This document shows positions 8,270-17,092 of a stretch of DNA of 62,566 nucleotides, one piece after another. Source of the DNA: Mycobacterium aquaticum (GTDB taxonomy: Bacteria; Actinomycetota; Actinomycetes; Mycobacteriales; Mycobacteriaceae); the NCBI RefSeq assembly GCF_002086485.1, contig NZ_MVHF01000049.1, forward strand, positions 1 through 62,566. The letters are read 5' to 3'. The notes under the pieces are model-generated. The model did no database searches, was not told the DNA's origin, and saw nothing but the letters and a program-made list of their open reading frames with translations. Each line of letters begins with the position of its first letter. The stretch's first letter is position 1. Position numbers and translations under genes: made by a program.

Positions 8270-9196
8270 ATGATGACCACGTCTGCTAAGCCGCCTGTGC
8301 TGCCTATTCCGTACACGGCGGTTGTTCCGGCTGCGGGCCTGGGGACACGGTTTCTCCCCGCCACCAAGACGGTGCCCAAAGAACTGCTGCCGGTGGTCGA
8401 CACGCCGGGCATCGAACTCGTCGCCGCCGAGGCGGCGGAGGCCGGTGCCGAGCGGTTGATCATCGTCACCTCAGAAGGTAAGGACAGCGTCGTCGCGCAC
8501 TTCGTCGAGGACCTGGTGCTGGAGGGCACGCTGGCAGCCCGCGGCAAGGTGAAGATGCTCGAGAAGGTGCGTCGCGCGCCCGCTCTGATCAAGGTGGAAT
8601 CGGTCGTGCAGGCCGAGCCGCTCGGATTGGGCCACGCCGTGAGCTGTGTCGAGGCGAGCCTGCATCCCGACGAAGACGCCATCTCCGTGCTGCTGCCCGA
8701 CGACCTGGTGCTGCCGACCGGCGTCCTGGAGACGATGTCGCGGGCCCGGTCCAAGCGCGGCGGCTCGGTGCTGTGCGCGATCGAGGTGCCCGGTGACGAG
8801 ATCAGCGCCTACGGCGTGTTCGACGTGGAACCCGTTGCCGACTCCAACAATCCGAACGTGCTGCGGGTCAAAGGCATGGTCGAGAAGCCCAAGCCCGAGG
8901 ATGCTCCGTCGCATTACGCCGCGGCCGGCCGCTACGTGCTGGACCGGGCGATTTTCGATGCGCTGCGCCGGGTGCCGCGTGGAGTGGGCGGCGAGATCCA
9001 GCTCACCGACGCCATCGCGCTCTTGATCGAGGAAGGCCATCCGGTGCACGTGGTCGTGCACCGCGGCGCTCGACACGACCTGGGAAATCCCGGCGGCTAC
9101 CTGATGGCTGCGGTTGACTTTGCGTTGGAACGCGACGACTACGGCCCCGAGTTGCGGCGGTGGTTGGTCGAACGGTTGGGCCTGGCCGAGCACTAA
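8270..9196 (+). CDS. galU: UTP-glucose-1-phosphate uridylyltransferase GalU
   Basis: 308 residues. It makes UDP-glucose from UTP and glucose-1-phosphate for trehalose, glucan and cell-envelope sugars. The nucleotide-binding loop PAAGLGTRFLPATKTVPKE lies near residues 20-38. KPKPEDAPSHYAAAGRYVL and GGEIQLTDAI are further family motifs. Two ATGs (8270 and 8273) are adjacent and either could start. It heads the plus-strand run galU-moeA-rimJ, as in M. tuberculosis Rv0993-Rv0995. Confidence 0.95.
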   Translation: MMTTSAKPPVLPIPYTAVVPAAGLGTRFLPATKTVPKELLPVVDTPGIELVAAEAAEAGAERLIIVTSEGKDSVVAHFVEDLVLEGTLAARGKVKMLEKVRRAPALIKVESVVQAEPLGLGHAVSCVEASLHPDEDAISVLLPDDLVLPTGVLETMSRARSKRGGSVLCAIEVPGDEISAYGVFDVEPVADSNNPNVLRVKGMVEKPKPEDAPSHYAAAGRYVLDRAIFDALRRVPRGVGGEIQLTDAIALLIEEGHPVHVVVHRGARHDLGNPGGYLMAAVDFALERDDYGPELRRWLVERLGLAEH

Positions 9197-9241
9197 GAGC
9201 AGCGCGTCGGGCCCGGTAGAGACGGGATAGGAAGGCGTGTT

Positions 9242-10501
9242 GTGCGTTCGGTGGAGGAGCAGCAGGCCAGGGTGGCCGCCGCCGCGGTGGCGCCTCGGCC
9301 GGTGCGGGTGGCCATAGCCGAAGCGCAGGGGCTGATGTGCGCGGAAGAGGTCGTGACCGAGCGGCCGATGCCGGGGTTCGACCAGGCCGCCATCGACGGC
9401 TATGCAGTGCGCAGCGTCGACGTGCTCGGGGTGAGCGACGACGGCGATGCCGACGAGAGCAGCAACGGCGAGATCAGCCTGCCGGTGATGGGTTTGATCG
9501 AGGCAGGGGCACGGACTCCCAGCCGGCTGCAACCACGGCAGGCGGCCCGCGTGCAGACCGGTGCGCCCATGCCGACACTCGCCGACGCCGTGTTGCCGCT
9601 GCGGTGGACCGACGGCGGGCAGAACCGCGTGCGGGTGTTGCGGGGTGTGCGGTCCGGGGCCTACGTGCGGCGTACCGGCGACGACGTGCAACCCGGTGAT
9701 GTCGCGGTGCGGGCAGGCACCATCATCGGGCCCGCGCAGGTCGGCCTGCTTGCCGCGGTCGGCCGTGACCGGGTGCTGGTGCACCCGCGCCCGCGGCTTT
9801 CGGTGATGTGCGTCGGCGGTGAGTTGGTCGACGTATCCCGTACCCCGGGCACCGGGCAGGTCTACGACGTCAACTCCTATGCGCTGGCGGCGGCCGGGCG
9901 CGATGCCGGAGCCGAGGTCAACCGCGTCGGCATCATCAGCACCGATCCCGGCGAACTGCGGGAAACCGTTGAGGGCCAAGTGAATCGGAACGAGATCGTG
10001 GTGATCGCCGGAGCGGTCGGCGGGGCCGCGGCCGAGAGCGTGCGTATGGTCCTCGCCGAGCTGGGCGAGATGGAGGTGGCCCGTATCGCCATGCATCCGG
10101 GCTCGGTGCAGGGCTTCGGGCAGCTGGGCCGTGATCGGGTACCCGTGTTCTTGTTGCCCGCCAACCCGGTGAGCGCACTTGTCGTATTCGAGGTGATGGT
10201 GCGTCCGTTGATCCGGTTGTCGCTGGGTAAACGCCAACCGATGCGGCGGGTGGTGCAGGCCCGCACGCTGTCGCCGATCAGTTCGGTGGCCGGGCGCACC
10301 GGCTATCTGCGCGGTCAGTTGATGCGTGACCAGGACAGTGGTGAGTACCTCGTGCAGGCGCTCGGGGGCACGCCGGGCGCGTCCACCCACCTGCTGGCGA
10401 CGCTGGCCGAGGCCAACTGTCTGGTCGTCGTCCCGAGCGAGGCCGAACAGATCCGCACCGGCGAGACGGTCGACGTGGCGTTCCTGGCTCAGCGCGGCTA
10501 G
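9242..10501 (+). CDS. moeA: MoeA/gephyrin-like protein (Glp homologue)
   Basis: 419 residues from GTG 9242. It has the gephyrin/MoeA domain order: GVSEDVTE-like start region, PGFDQAAIDGYAVRS, ARVQTGAPMPTLADAVLPL, SVMCVGGELVD (molybdopterin-binding fold), FLLPANPVSALVVFEVMVRP, and a C-terminal beta domain. Classical MoeA inserts molybdate into molybdopterin. In corynebacteria the homologue at this conserved locus (Glp) binds FtsZ and works with a membrane receptor in septum formation. The rimJ and membrane-protein genes that follow fit that Glp cluster, so a cell-division role is at least as likely as cofactor synthesis. No other molybdenum-cofactor gene is seen here. Confidence 0.85.
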   Translation: MRSVEEQQARVAAAAVAPRPVRVAIAEAQGLMCAEEVVTERPMPGFDQAAIDGYAVRSVDVLGVSDDGDADESSNGEISLPVMGLIEAGARTPSRLQPRQAARVQTGAPMPTLADAVLPLRWTDGGQNRVRVLRGVRSGAYVRRTGDDVQPGDVAVRAGTIIGPAQVGLLAAVGRDRVLVHPRPRLSVMCVGGELVDVSRTPGTGQVYDVNSYALAAAGRDAGAEVNRVGIISTDPGELRETVEGQVNRNEIVVIAGAVGGAAAESVRMVLAELGEMEVARIAMHPGSVQGFGQLGRDRVPVFLLPANPVSALVVFEVMVRPLIRLSLGKRQPMRRVVQARTLSPISSVAGRTGYLRGQLMRDQDSGEYLVQALGGTPGASTHLLATLAEANCLVVVPSEAEQIRTGETVDVAFLAQRG

Positions 10502-10503
10502 CG

Positions 10504-11157
10504 ATGACCATCTTTCGTTCGGGTGGGATCCACCCTGGTTGGCCCGACCCACTCGGCCCGTTGCGGGTGCCCGCAGGTGTGGTGAAGCTGCGGCCCGTGC
10601 GGCTGCGTGACGCGGCGGTGTGGAGCCGGATCAGGCTCGCCGACCGGAACCATCTGGAACCGTGGGAACCGGTATCGGGCGCGGATTGGACTGTGCGCCA
10701 CGCTGTTTCGTCGTGGCCGGCGGTGTGCTCAGGGTTGCGCGCAGAGGCCAGGAAAGGCCGCATGCTGCCGTATGTCATCGAGTTGGACGGGCAGTTCGCC
10801 GGTCAGCTCACCATCGGCAACGTCACGCACGGCGCACTGCGCTCGGCGTGGATCGGGTACTGGGTGGCCAGTGAGAAGACCGGCGGCGGCATCGCGACCG
10901 GGGCGTTGGCACTGGGCCTCGACCATTGTTTCGCCGGGGTGCGGTTGCACCGCGTCGAGGCGACCGTGCGGCCGGAGAACGCGATCAGCCGGGCGGTGCT
11001 GGCACGGGTCGGCTTCCGGGAAGAGGGCCTGCTGCGGCGCTACCTGGAGGTCGACGGCGCGTGGCGGGATCATCTGCTCGTCGCGATCACCGTCGACGAG
11101 ATGAAGGAATCGGCCGCGCAGGCGTTGGTGCGGGCCGGGCGGGCAAGCTGGGCCTGA
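10504..11157 (+). CDS. rimJ: RimJ-type GNAT N-acetyltransferase
   Basis: 217 residues. It probably acetylates the N-terminus of a ribosomal protein (S5-type, by family). GNAT features: VKLRPVRLRDAAVWSRIR at the start, GYWVASEKTGGGIATGALALGL (acetyl-CoA loop near residues 117-138), HRVEATVRPENAISRAVLARV, and GFREEGLLRRYLEVDGAWRDH at the end. It begins 2 bases after the moeA stop, so the two are in one transcript. Confidence 0.9.
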   Translation: MTIFRSGGIHPGWPDPLGPLRVPAGVVKLRPVRLRDAAVWSRIRLADRNHLEPWEPVSGADWTVRHAVSSWPAVCSGLRAEARKGRMLPYVIELDGQFAGQLTIGNVTHGALRSAWIGYWVASEKTGGGIATGALALGLDHCFAGVRLHRVEATVRPENAISRAVLARVGFREEGLLRRYLEVDGAWRDHLLVAITVDEMKESAAQALVRAGRASWA

Positions 11158-11187
11158 TTTGCCGCCGGACGCTGGCGTTTCCTTGAT

Positions 11188-11236
11188 ATTGCACGCAGGG
11201 TCGTGGGTTGCGCGGATCCACGACCCTGGACGCAAT
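11188..11236. terminator. Long hairpin after rimJ
   Basis: A perfect 10-bp stem AGGGTCGTGG (11197-11206) / CCACGACCCT (11218-11227) with an 11-base loop is extended, across a 4x4 internal loop, by ATTGC (11188-11192) / GCAAT (11232-11236). It lies about 30 bases after the rimJ stop in a 235-bp gap. There is no T tract. It may terminate or process the galU-moeA-rimJ mRNA, or be a dispersed palindrome. Confidence 0.5.
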
Positions 11237-11392
11237 CTCGCGGTGTCGGCACCGAGCAACCTGTTACTAATGTGACACTTGGGGCTGTTGGTGCTTGTCT
11301 CAGTTGAATTACAGGTGTGTAATTGACCTCGGCGCGCCGCCCACGGATGCGCTGGTCACAGACCTAGCCTGATGGGGAAAGGAGCAGGCTTC

Positions 11393-12481
11393 ATGCCAAG
11401 CATCCCCCAGTCTCTGCTTTGGATTTCTCTCGTCGTCCTTTGGCTCTTCGTGCTGGTTCCGATGTTGATCAGCAAGCGTGACGCGGTCCGTCGCACCAGT
11501 GACGTCGCACTCGCGACGCGGGTTCTCAACGGCGGTCGCAACGCGCAGCGGCTGCGGCGGGGTCCGGCCGCGGGGCACCACAGCGATCCGCACTGGCAAC
11601 GGTCCGGTGACCACCTCGACGAAGAACTCGACGACGAGTTCGAGGAGGCGAAGCCGGAGCGGTCCGTGGTGGTCGTCGCCGCGGTTGCCGAGCCCGCAGA
11701 GCCCGATTACCTCGACGTCGACATCGTCGAAGAGGATTCCGGTGCGCTGCCTGTCAGCACGCTGCAGGCCGAGGAACCCGCGACCGACCAGTTCGAGCAC
11801 ATCGAGGTCGAGCCGGAGATCAGTGCTGCGGCGGAAGCCGAAACCGAGCAGCTGCCAACGGATCTCGACGAGCCGGCGGCGCAGCCCGCCGAGGCCGCCG
11901 AGACCGACGACGAACAGGTCGACGACGAGCAGGCCGACGGCACTGCCGACGAGTACGAGTATGTGGCCGATTCGTCGGGTCTGGAATCCGAGCCCGACGA
12001 GGACGGCGAGGACGACGCCGAAGAGGCGCCCGCCGCGGCATCGGTGAAAGACTCGCGCAGCCGCCGTTTCGAATCCAAGACCGCCGCAGCGGTGAGCGCT
12101 CGCAAATACAAGTTCCGCAAGCGCGTCCTCGCGGTGTTCGCTGCGCTCATGGTGTTCTCTGCGGCCGCGGCATTCCTGCTGACTCCGTCGGCGTGGTGGG
12201 TCTTGGGCACCGTCGCCACCATGACCGTGCTGTATCTGGGCTACCTGCGCCGCCAGACCCGCATCGAGGAACAGCTGCGCCGTCGGCGCGCCCAGCGCAT
12301 GATGCGGTCTCGGCTGGGCGTGGAGAACACCGACGACCACAACCTCGACGTCGTACCGTCCCGGTTACGCCGGCCCGGTTCGGTCGTTCTCGACATCGAC
12401 GACGAAGACCCGATTTTCGAGCACCTCGACTACGTGCCGTTCACCCGCGAATACGATCTGCCGCGCGCGGCCGGGCAGTAA
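11393..12481 (+). CDS. Acidic membrane protein of the Glp cluster (Rv0996-like)
   Basis: 362 residues. One N-terminal membrane segment (about 8-23, LLWISLVVLWLFVLVPML) is followed by a basic stretch and a long Asp/Glu-rich, probably disordered region (about 65-215). Two C-terminal membrane helices (VLAVFAALMVFSAAAAFLL and WWVLGTVATMTVLYLGYL) precede a basic RRRRAQRMM segment. ATG 11393 has AGGAG 8 bases upstream, whereas ATG 11372 has none. The position matches Rv0996 and, in corynebacteria, the membrane receptor reported for Glp. A septal scaffold role is inferred from context only. Confidence 0.75.
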   Translation: MPSIPQSLLWISLVVLWLFVLVPMLISKRDAVRRTSDVALATRVLNGGRNAQRLRRGPAAGHHSDPHWQRSGDHLDEELDDEFEEAKPERSVVVVAAVAEPAEPDYLDVDIVEEDSGALPVSTLQAEEPATDQFEHIEVEPEISAAAEAETEQLPTDLDEPAAQPAEAAETDDEQVDDEQADGTADEYEYVADSSGLESEPDEDGEDDAEEAPAAASVKDSRSRRFESKTAAAVSARKYKFRKRVLAVFAALMVFSAAAAFLLTPSAWWVLGTVATMTVLYLGYLRRQTRIEEQLRRRRAQRMMRSRLGVENTDDHNLDVVPSRLRRPGSVVLDIDDEDPIFEHLDYVPFTREYDLPRAAGQ

Positions 12482-12535
12482 CCAGCCGGTTTCGGTTCCC
12501 GGCCCACGGGCTGGTAGCCTTTCCTCTCGGTATCA

Positions 12536-12608
12536 GGGGCTATGGCGCAGTTGGTAGCGCGACTCGTTCGCATCGAGTAGGTCAGGGGTTCGATTCCCCT
12601 TAGCTCCA
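12536..12608 (+). tRNA. tRNA-Ala (anticodon CGC)
   Basis: A 73-base cloverleaf. Acceptor GGGGCTA pairs with TAGCTCC with one G-U pair. D arm GCGCAGTTGGTAGCGC, anticodon stem ACTCG/CGAGT with loop TTCGCAT, and T arm with GGTTCGATTCC are all present. Anticodon CGC reads the alanine codon GCG. CCA is not encoded (discriminator A is followed by CA). A strong terminator follows 4 bases later. Confidence 0.95.
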
Positions 12609-12611
12609 CAG

Positions 12612-12643
12612 AAAAACCCCAGCTGGTCTGGGGTTTTCTTGTT
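12612..12643 (+). terminator. Rho-independent terminator after tRNA-Ala
   Basis: AAAACCCCAG (12613-12622) pairs perfectly with CTGGGGTTTT (12628-12637) around a 5-base loop, and T-rich sequence CTTGTTTC follows. It is one of the few classical intrinsic terminators in the window and ends the tRNA transcript. Confidence 0.88.
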
Positions 12644-12682
12644 TCTGGCCGCAGAGCGGGCCGATGCCGGACAATCCAACCC

Positions 12683-13129
12683 GTGAGTACGCCGGTGTTC
12701 GTGGTCGTGCTGGTTCTGGGCATTCTGGGCGTCCAGGTGCTGATCTGGATTCCGATCATCTTCTGGTTCCGGCGGCGTAGCCGGGCTGCCGCCGCGCAGT
12801 TGGCGGCCGAGCTGGAATCCGAAGGCGTGGTGCGTGGTCCGGAGAAGGGTGTCTACCGCGGCGCGACGGCGCCCGGGTATCCGATGGTGTGCAACAACGG
12901 TCTGATCGCGCTGAGCGGGCGACGGCTGCTGTTCCGGACGCTGACCGGCAAGGCCTTCGAGATTCCGGTCGCCTCGATCAGGGGTGTGCGGCTGGCCAAG
13001 GCCTTCAAAGGTGCGGTGGTGGGCGGCCGCGAGCATCTGGTGGTCCAGATCCCCGACGGCGAGGTCGGCTTTTTCGTCACCGACAACCCGGCGTGGGTCG
13101 CTGCGCTGACGCCGGCCACGCACCGGTGA
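12683..13129 (+). CDS. Small membrane-anchored protein with PH-like C-terminal domain
   Basis: 148 residues from GTG 12683. One N-terminal membrane helix (about 4-26) is followed by the basic anchor FRRRSR. Residues 45-145 form a beta-rich globular part with GLIALSGRRLLFRTLTGKAFEIPVASI, which resembles bacterial PH-like domains. The function is unknown. It lies between the tRNA terminator and the convergent MarR gene and is probably monocistronic. Confidence 0.7.
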   Translation: MSTPVFVVVLVLGILGVQVLIWIPIIFWFRRRSRAAAAQLAAELESEGVVRGPEKGVYRGATAPGYPMVCNNGLIALSGRRLLFRTLTGKAFEIPVASIRGVRLAKAFKGAVVGGREHLVVQIPDGEVGFFVTDNPAWVAALTPATHR

Positions 13130-13147
13130 GTTAGCGAAACCGTTGGG

Positions 13148-13633
13148 CTACAGCGGCATCGGGTTGTACAGATCGTCCGCGTAGTCGTCGCCGAAATGGT
13201 CGTGCAGCGTGCGCAGCACAGCCGCGCACGCCGCCCGCTCGTCGGCGTCGATGGTGTCGAGCACGCGACTCAACTCCCGGCGGCGCCGCGTGTTGACCTG
13301 CTTGACCAGTTTGCGGCCCTGGGCGGTGAGCTCCAACGTGACGATGCTGCGGTTGGTCGGATCCGTGCCGCGAACCAGATGGCCCGAACTGTGCAGCCGG
13401 TCGGCCAGACGGGTTACCGACGAGCCGACGACGCCGAGGGCGCGTGCGCAGTCCGATGACGTGGACCTGCCGAGCTCGGACAGTGTCAGCAGCAGCCGGA
13501 ACTGTGGTAGGGACACTTCGAGCTGCTCGACGCTGCGCAGTGCCACGCCCACCAGGTCGCGCGTTGCGGCCTCGAATGCGACGAGTTCGTCGACCGGTGT
13601 CTTCGTTGTCGCAACCTGATTCGCCGTGGCCAT
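13148..13633 (-). CDS. MarR-family transcriptional regulator
   Basis: 161 residues. The winged-helix core includes LPQFRLLLTLSELGRSTSSD, CARALGVVGSSVTRLADRL, GHLVRGTDPTNRSIVTLELT and a C-terminal dimerisation helix. ATG at 13631-13633. MarR proteins usually repress a neighbouring gene and are released by small aromatic or oxidising ligands. The only divergent gene is kup, more than 400 bases away, so the target is unclear. Confidence 0.88.
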   Translation of the reverse strand: MATANQVATTKTPVDELVAFEAATRDLVGVALRSVEQLEVSLPQFRLLLTLSELGRSTSSDCARALGVVGSSVTRLADRLHSSGHLVRGTDPTNRSIVTLELTAQGRKLVKQVNTRRRRELSRVLDTIDADERAACAAVLRTLHDHFGDDYADDLYNPMPL

Positions 13634-13711
13634 GGCGAAAAGTATCCCACGTCGGGGGCTGTTTCAGTTGGCCGGATTTTCCAAAGCCACAGGTTTTGCA
13701 TAGGACAATAT

Positions 13712-13724
13712 TTGCGATCGTCAA
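13712..13724. promoter_or_regulatory. Possible operator upstream of the MarR gene
   Basis: TTG-CGATCG-T-CAA is a short imperfect palindrome in an AT-rich pocket about 80 bases upstream of the MarR start. The local AT richness suggests a promoter. The assignment is weak. Confidence 0.25.
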
Positions 13725-13876
13725 TAGTATGACAGCTCTTGGGGCACAACGGGTTACACGGGACCTGACGAGGGTAGCCGTATGACGCGTGCTCCGGGCA
13801 GCAGGGTCGTGGGTGACCCATTGCCAGTGAACTGGGAGCACGCATCGAAAACGCTGTGCGCCAAGGCGTAAGGATT

Positions 13877-13942
13877 GCGTCAAGACGCTTGCCGTATCCC
13901 TGGCGGTGTGCTTGCAATGGTCGCCGTGACTCCGACCATTGC
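13877..13942 (+). promoter_or_regulatory. Structured 5' leader of kup
   Basis: Two perfect hairpins lie 100-170 bases before the kup start: GCGTC-AA-GACGC (13877-13888), and GCAATGGTCG (13914-13923) / CGACCATTGC (13933-13942) with a 9-base loop. The gap from MarR to kup (13634-14044, 411 bases) has no convincing gene, and these hairpins are its main content. kup genes elsewhere can follow c-di-AMP (ydaO) riboswitches, but I do not see the conserved ydaO core here. Confidence 0.35.
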
Positions 13943-14044
13943 CGAGCCGTCATCTGTGACAAATCTGCTCCAGCTTCTCGTTATGCTTGCCGTGCCCGGC
14001 CGGGAGCAAACGATCGGCGGGACCCGCTGAACGAGAGGCGCGTT

Positions 14045-15982
14045 GTGGCCCATCCGACCTCAGTCACCGACCACACGGCCTCCGGGATGGGGCAGAAAGT
14101 CACGTTCGCGATCGTGATCTCGGCTCTCGGTGTGGTGTTCGGCGACATCGGGACCAGCCCGATCTACACGCTGCAGACGCTGTTCAACCCGGATGATCCG
14201 CATCCAGTTCCGCTCAACGACAACAATGTCTACGGCGTGGTGTCGCTGATCTTCTGGACCGTCACGACGATCGTCACCCTGACCTACGTCACGCTCATCA
14301 TGCGCGCGGACAACAACGGTGAGGGCGGCATCATGGCGCTGATCACCCTGCTGCAGCGGTGGGGCGGCTCGGCGGGGCACCGCACCGCGATGCTGCTGGC
14401 GGCACTCGGAATATTCGGTGCCGCACTGTTTTTCGGTGACAGCATGATCACCCCGGCCATCTCGGTGCTCTCGGCGGTTGAGGGCCTCAAGGTCGTCGAA
14501 CCCGGGTTGGGGGAGTGGGTGGTGCCGATCACCGCGGTGATCATCATGGCCCTGTTCGCGGTGCAGCGCCATGGCACAGCCGTCGTCGGCCGGTTCTTCG
14601 GACCGGTCATGGTCGTCTGGTTCGTCGCGATCGGGGCATGTGGCGTCGGCGGCATCATCACCCACCCGCAGATCCTGCGCGCGCTGTCGCCCACCTACGC
14701 GCTGGGATTTGTTCTCGGCCACTTCCACATCGCGTTCTTCGCACTCGCGGCCGTCGTGCTCGCCGTCACCGGCGCCGAGGCGCTGTACGCCGACATGGGC
14801 CACTTCGGCCGCAAGGCCATCACCCGGGGCTGGCTGGCGCTGGTGCTGCCGGCGTGCACCTTGAGTTATTTCGGGCAGGGGGCGCTGCTGATCGGTGACG
14901 AGAACAACGTCAGCGCACCGTTTTTCCTCCTCGCCCCCGAGTGGGCCAGGCTGCCGATCGTCGTGCTGGCCGCTGCGGCCACGGTCATCGCGTCGCAGGC
15001 GGTGATCACCGGGGCCTACTCAGTCGCTTCGCAGGCGGCGCAACTCGGTTATCTGCCGCGCCTGCGCATCGCCCACACGTCGGCCTCCACCATCGGCCAG
15101 GTCTATGTGCCGTGGATCAACGGCGTGCTGTTTGTTGGCGTGCTGACGCTGGTGTTCGCGTTCCGCAGCTCCGCGGCGCTGGCCTACGCCTACGGGATGG
15201 CCGTCACCGCGACCATCACCATCACCACCACGCTGTTCCTCTACTACGCCCGCACCCGGTGGAACACCCCTATGTGGCTCGTGGTGTTCGGTGGCGGCGG
15301 CCTGCTCACCGCCGATCTCTTGTTGTTCGCGGCCAACCTGACCAAGATCGTGCACGGCGCCTGGCTGCCGCTGCTCATCGGCGTGGTGACCTTCGCGATC
15401 ATGACCACCTGGCAGCGCGGCCGCCACATCGTCACCGCGGCCCGGGAGAACGTCGAGGGGTCGCTCGCGGAGTTCATCGATGAACTGGCTCAGAGCCGGC
15501 CACCGTTGCCGCGAGTAGCCGGAACCGCCGTGTTCCTCAACCGCAGCGGCAACACCGCGCCGTTGGCCATGCGCTCGAACGTCGAACACAATCACGTGCT
15601 GCACCGGCACGTCATCATCCTGTCGCTGGACACCGAACCCATCCCGCGGGTGCCGGAGAGTGAGCGCCTCACGGTCAACGACCTGGGTCACAGTGATGAC
15701 GGCATCGTGCACGTGACTGCGCGGTTCGGCTACATGGAACGCCCCAACGTGCCTGCCACGCTGCGCAAGCTCGACCCGTCGCTCACCGAGGGGCCCGTCG
15801 ACATCGCCGATGCTTCGTATTTCCTGTCCAAGATCGATCTGGTGGCAGGTGAAGCGCCCACCATGGCGAAATGGCGTAAACGGCTTTTCATCGCCACGTC
15901 GTACATCACCGCCGACGCCGCGGCGTACTTCAAACTTCCGCTCGACCGCACGGTGATCATCGGCTCACGCATCGAGGTGTGA
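14045..15982 (+). CDS. kup: Kup-type potassium uptake protein
   Basis: 645 residues from GTG 14045, just after AACGAGAGGCGCGTT. The motif GVVFGDIGTSPIYTLQTLF begins TM1 and is the K+-transporter (KUP/HAK/KT) signature. About 12 membrane segments follow up to residue ~440, with a cytoplasmic C-terminal domain (about 460-645). It imports K+ with protons. A longer reading from 13856 adds an Arg/Cys-rich leader unlike any Kup and is rejected. The pat gene follows after 81 bases on the same strand. Confidence 0.93.
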   Translation: MAHPTSVTDHTASGMGQKVTFAIVISALGVVFGDIGTSPIYTLQTLFNPDDPHPVPLNDNNVYGVVSLIFWTVTTIVTLTYVTLIMRADNNGEGGIMALITLLQRWGGSAGHRTAMLLAALGIFGAALFFGDSMITPAISVLSAVEGLKVVEPGLGEWVVPITAVIIMALFAVQRHGTAVVGRFFGPVMVVWFVAIGACGVGGIITHPQILRALSPTYALGFVLGHFHIAFFALAAVVLAVTGAEALYADMGHFGRKAITRGWLALVLPACTLSYFGQGALLIGDENNVSAPFFLLAPEWARLPIVVLAAAATVIASQAVITGAYSVASQAAQLGYLPRLRIAHTSASTIGQVYVPWINGVLFVGVLTLVFAFRSSAALAYAYGMAVTATITITTTLFLYYARTRWNTPMWLVVFGGGGLLTADLLLFAANLTKIVHGAWLPLLIGVVTFAIMTTWQRGRHIVTAARENVEGSLAEFIDELAQSRPPLPRVAGTAVFLNRSGNTAPLAMRSNVEHNHVLHRHVIILSLDTEPIPRVPESERLTVNDLGHSDDGIVHVTARFGYMERPNVPATLRKLDPSLTEGPVDIADASYFLSKIDLVAGEAPTMAKWRKRLFIATSYITADAAAYFKLPLDRTVIIGSRIEV

Positions 15983-16063
15983 GTCTCGTCCGGTTTGACC
16001 GCGTCCGGCCTCGGCGCGTGGGTATCCGTCGTAGCCTGGTGCCAAGCGAGAACCGGAGGGGAC

Positions 16064-17065
16064 GTGGACGAACTGACCGGAGTCCGCGCCGACGAGTTGG
16101 CTGCTCTGGAGTTCTTCGCCGAGTGCCGACTGTCCGATCTGGCTCCGTTGGCCGCGCAGTTGCGACCGTTGGCGGCGGCACCGGGCGAGGTGCTGATGCG
16201 GCAGGGCGAGCGTGCGGTGTCCTATTTGGCGATCCGCCGTGGCCGGGTGCAGGTGATCCACACCGGCGAAGACGGGGTGACGACGGTTGCCGAGATCGGC
16301 CCGGGTCTCATCGTGGGGGAGATCGCCCTGCTGCGCGACGCGCCACGGTCGGCCACGGTGGTGGCGGTCGAGCCGTTGATCGGCTGGGTCGGGGATCGGG
16401 ATGCCTTCGCGACGCTGCTCGAGCTGCCCGGCATGCTCGACAAGTTGCTGCGGATAGCGCGGCAGCGGCTGGCAGCGTTCATCACACCGATCCCGGTCCA
16501 GGTGCGCAGTGAGGACTGGTTTTATCTACGTCCGGTGCTGCCCGGCGATGTCGAACGCACGCTGAACGGGCCTGTCGAGTTTTCCAGTGAAACCCTTTAC
16601 CGGCGTTTCCAATCGGTGCGCAAGCCCACCAAGGCGCTGTTGGAGTACCTGTTCGAGGTGGATTACGCCGAACACTTCGTGTGGGTGATGACCGAGGGCG
16701 CTCTTGGGCCTGTGGTCGCCGACGCCCGGTTCGTGCGCGACGAGCCCGATTCGACGACGGCGGAGGTGGCGTTCACCGTCGGTGACGACTATCAAGGCCG
16801 TGGCATCGGTAGCTTCCTGATGGGCGCCCTGGTCGTCTCGGCGGGATACGTTGGCGTTCAACGATTTACCGCGCGGGTGCTGACCGACAACTATGCCATG
16901 CGGCACATACTCGACCGGCTCGGAGCGGATTGGCATCGTGACGACCTGGGTGTGGTCACCACGGAAGTTGCTGTGCCACCGGCTGATACGCTGCCGTTCC
17001 CGCCCGAACTCATCGAACAGATCCGCGAGGCCACCCGCCAGGTCATCCGGGCGGTGAGCCAGTGA
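16064..17065 (+). CDS. pat: cAMP-regulated protein lysine acetyltransferase Pat
   Basis: 333 residues. The N-terminal cyclic-nucleotide domain (about 10-140) has phosphate-binding cassette GEIALLRDAPRSATVV (85-100). The C-terminal GNAT domain (about 150-333) has the acetyl-CoA loop YQGRGIGSF (243-251). Glu234 in AEVAF aligns with the catalytic Glu235 reported for the M. smegmatis enzyme. Pat acetylates acyl-CoA synthetases and other proteins on lysine, and cAMP relieves autoinhibition. GTG 16064 has GGAGG at 16055-16059. The position corresponds to Rv0998. An acyl-AMP ligase lies 25 kb downstream, but no substrate link is shown. Confidence 0.93.
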   Translation: MDELTGVRADELAALEFFAECRLSDLAPLAAQLRPLAAAPGEVLMRQGERAVSYLAIRRGRVQVIHTGEDGVTTVAEIGPGLIVGEIALLRDAPRSATVVAVEPLIGWVGDRDAFATLLELPGMLDKLLRIARQRLAAFITPIPVQVRSEDWFYLRPVLPGDVERTLNGPVEFSSETLYRRFQSVRKPTKALLEYLFEVDYAEHFVWVMTEGALGPVVADARFVRDEPDSTTAEVAFTVGDDYQGRGIGSFLMGALVVSAGYVGVQRFTARVLTDNYAMRHILDRLGADWHRDDLGVVTTEVAVPPADTLPFPPELIEQIREATRQVIRAVSQ

Positions 17066-17092
17066 CAGATCGGCGGTATGCGGGCGCCCGAG

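Noticed and set aside
8471..10552. 693-codon open frame on the minus strand across galU and moeA
   Set aside because: It is antisense to two well-defined genes, rich in His/Arg/Gln as expected from GC-rich codons read backwards, with no domain.
11196..13812. 14-base identity GCAGGGTCGTGGGT at 11196 and 13804 as a repeat family
   Set aside because: The match does not extend, and the second copy lacks the paired arm; chance in GC-rich DNA is likely.
13700..14044. ydaO/c-di-AMP riboswitch before kup
   Set aside because: Hairpins exist but the conserved riboswitch core could not be recognised; left as an unassigned structured leader.
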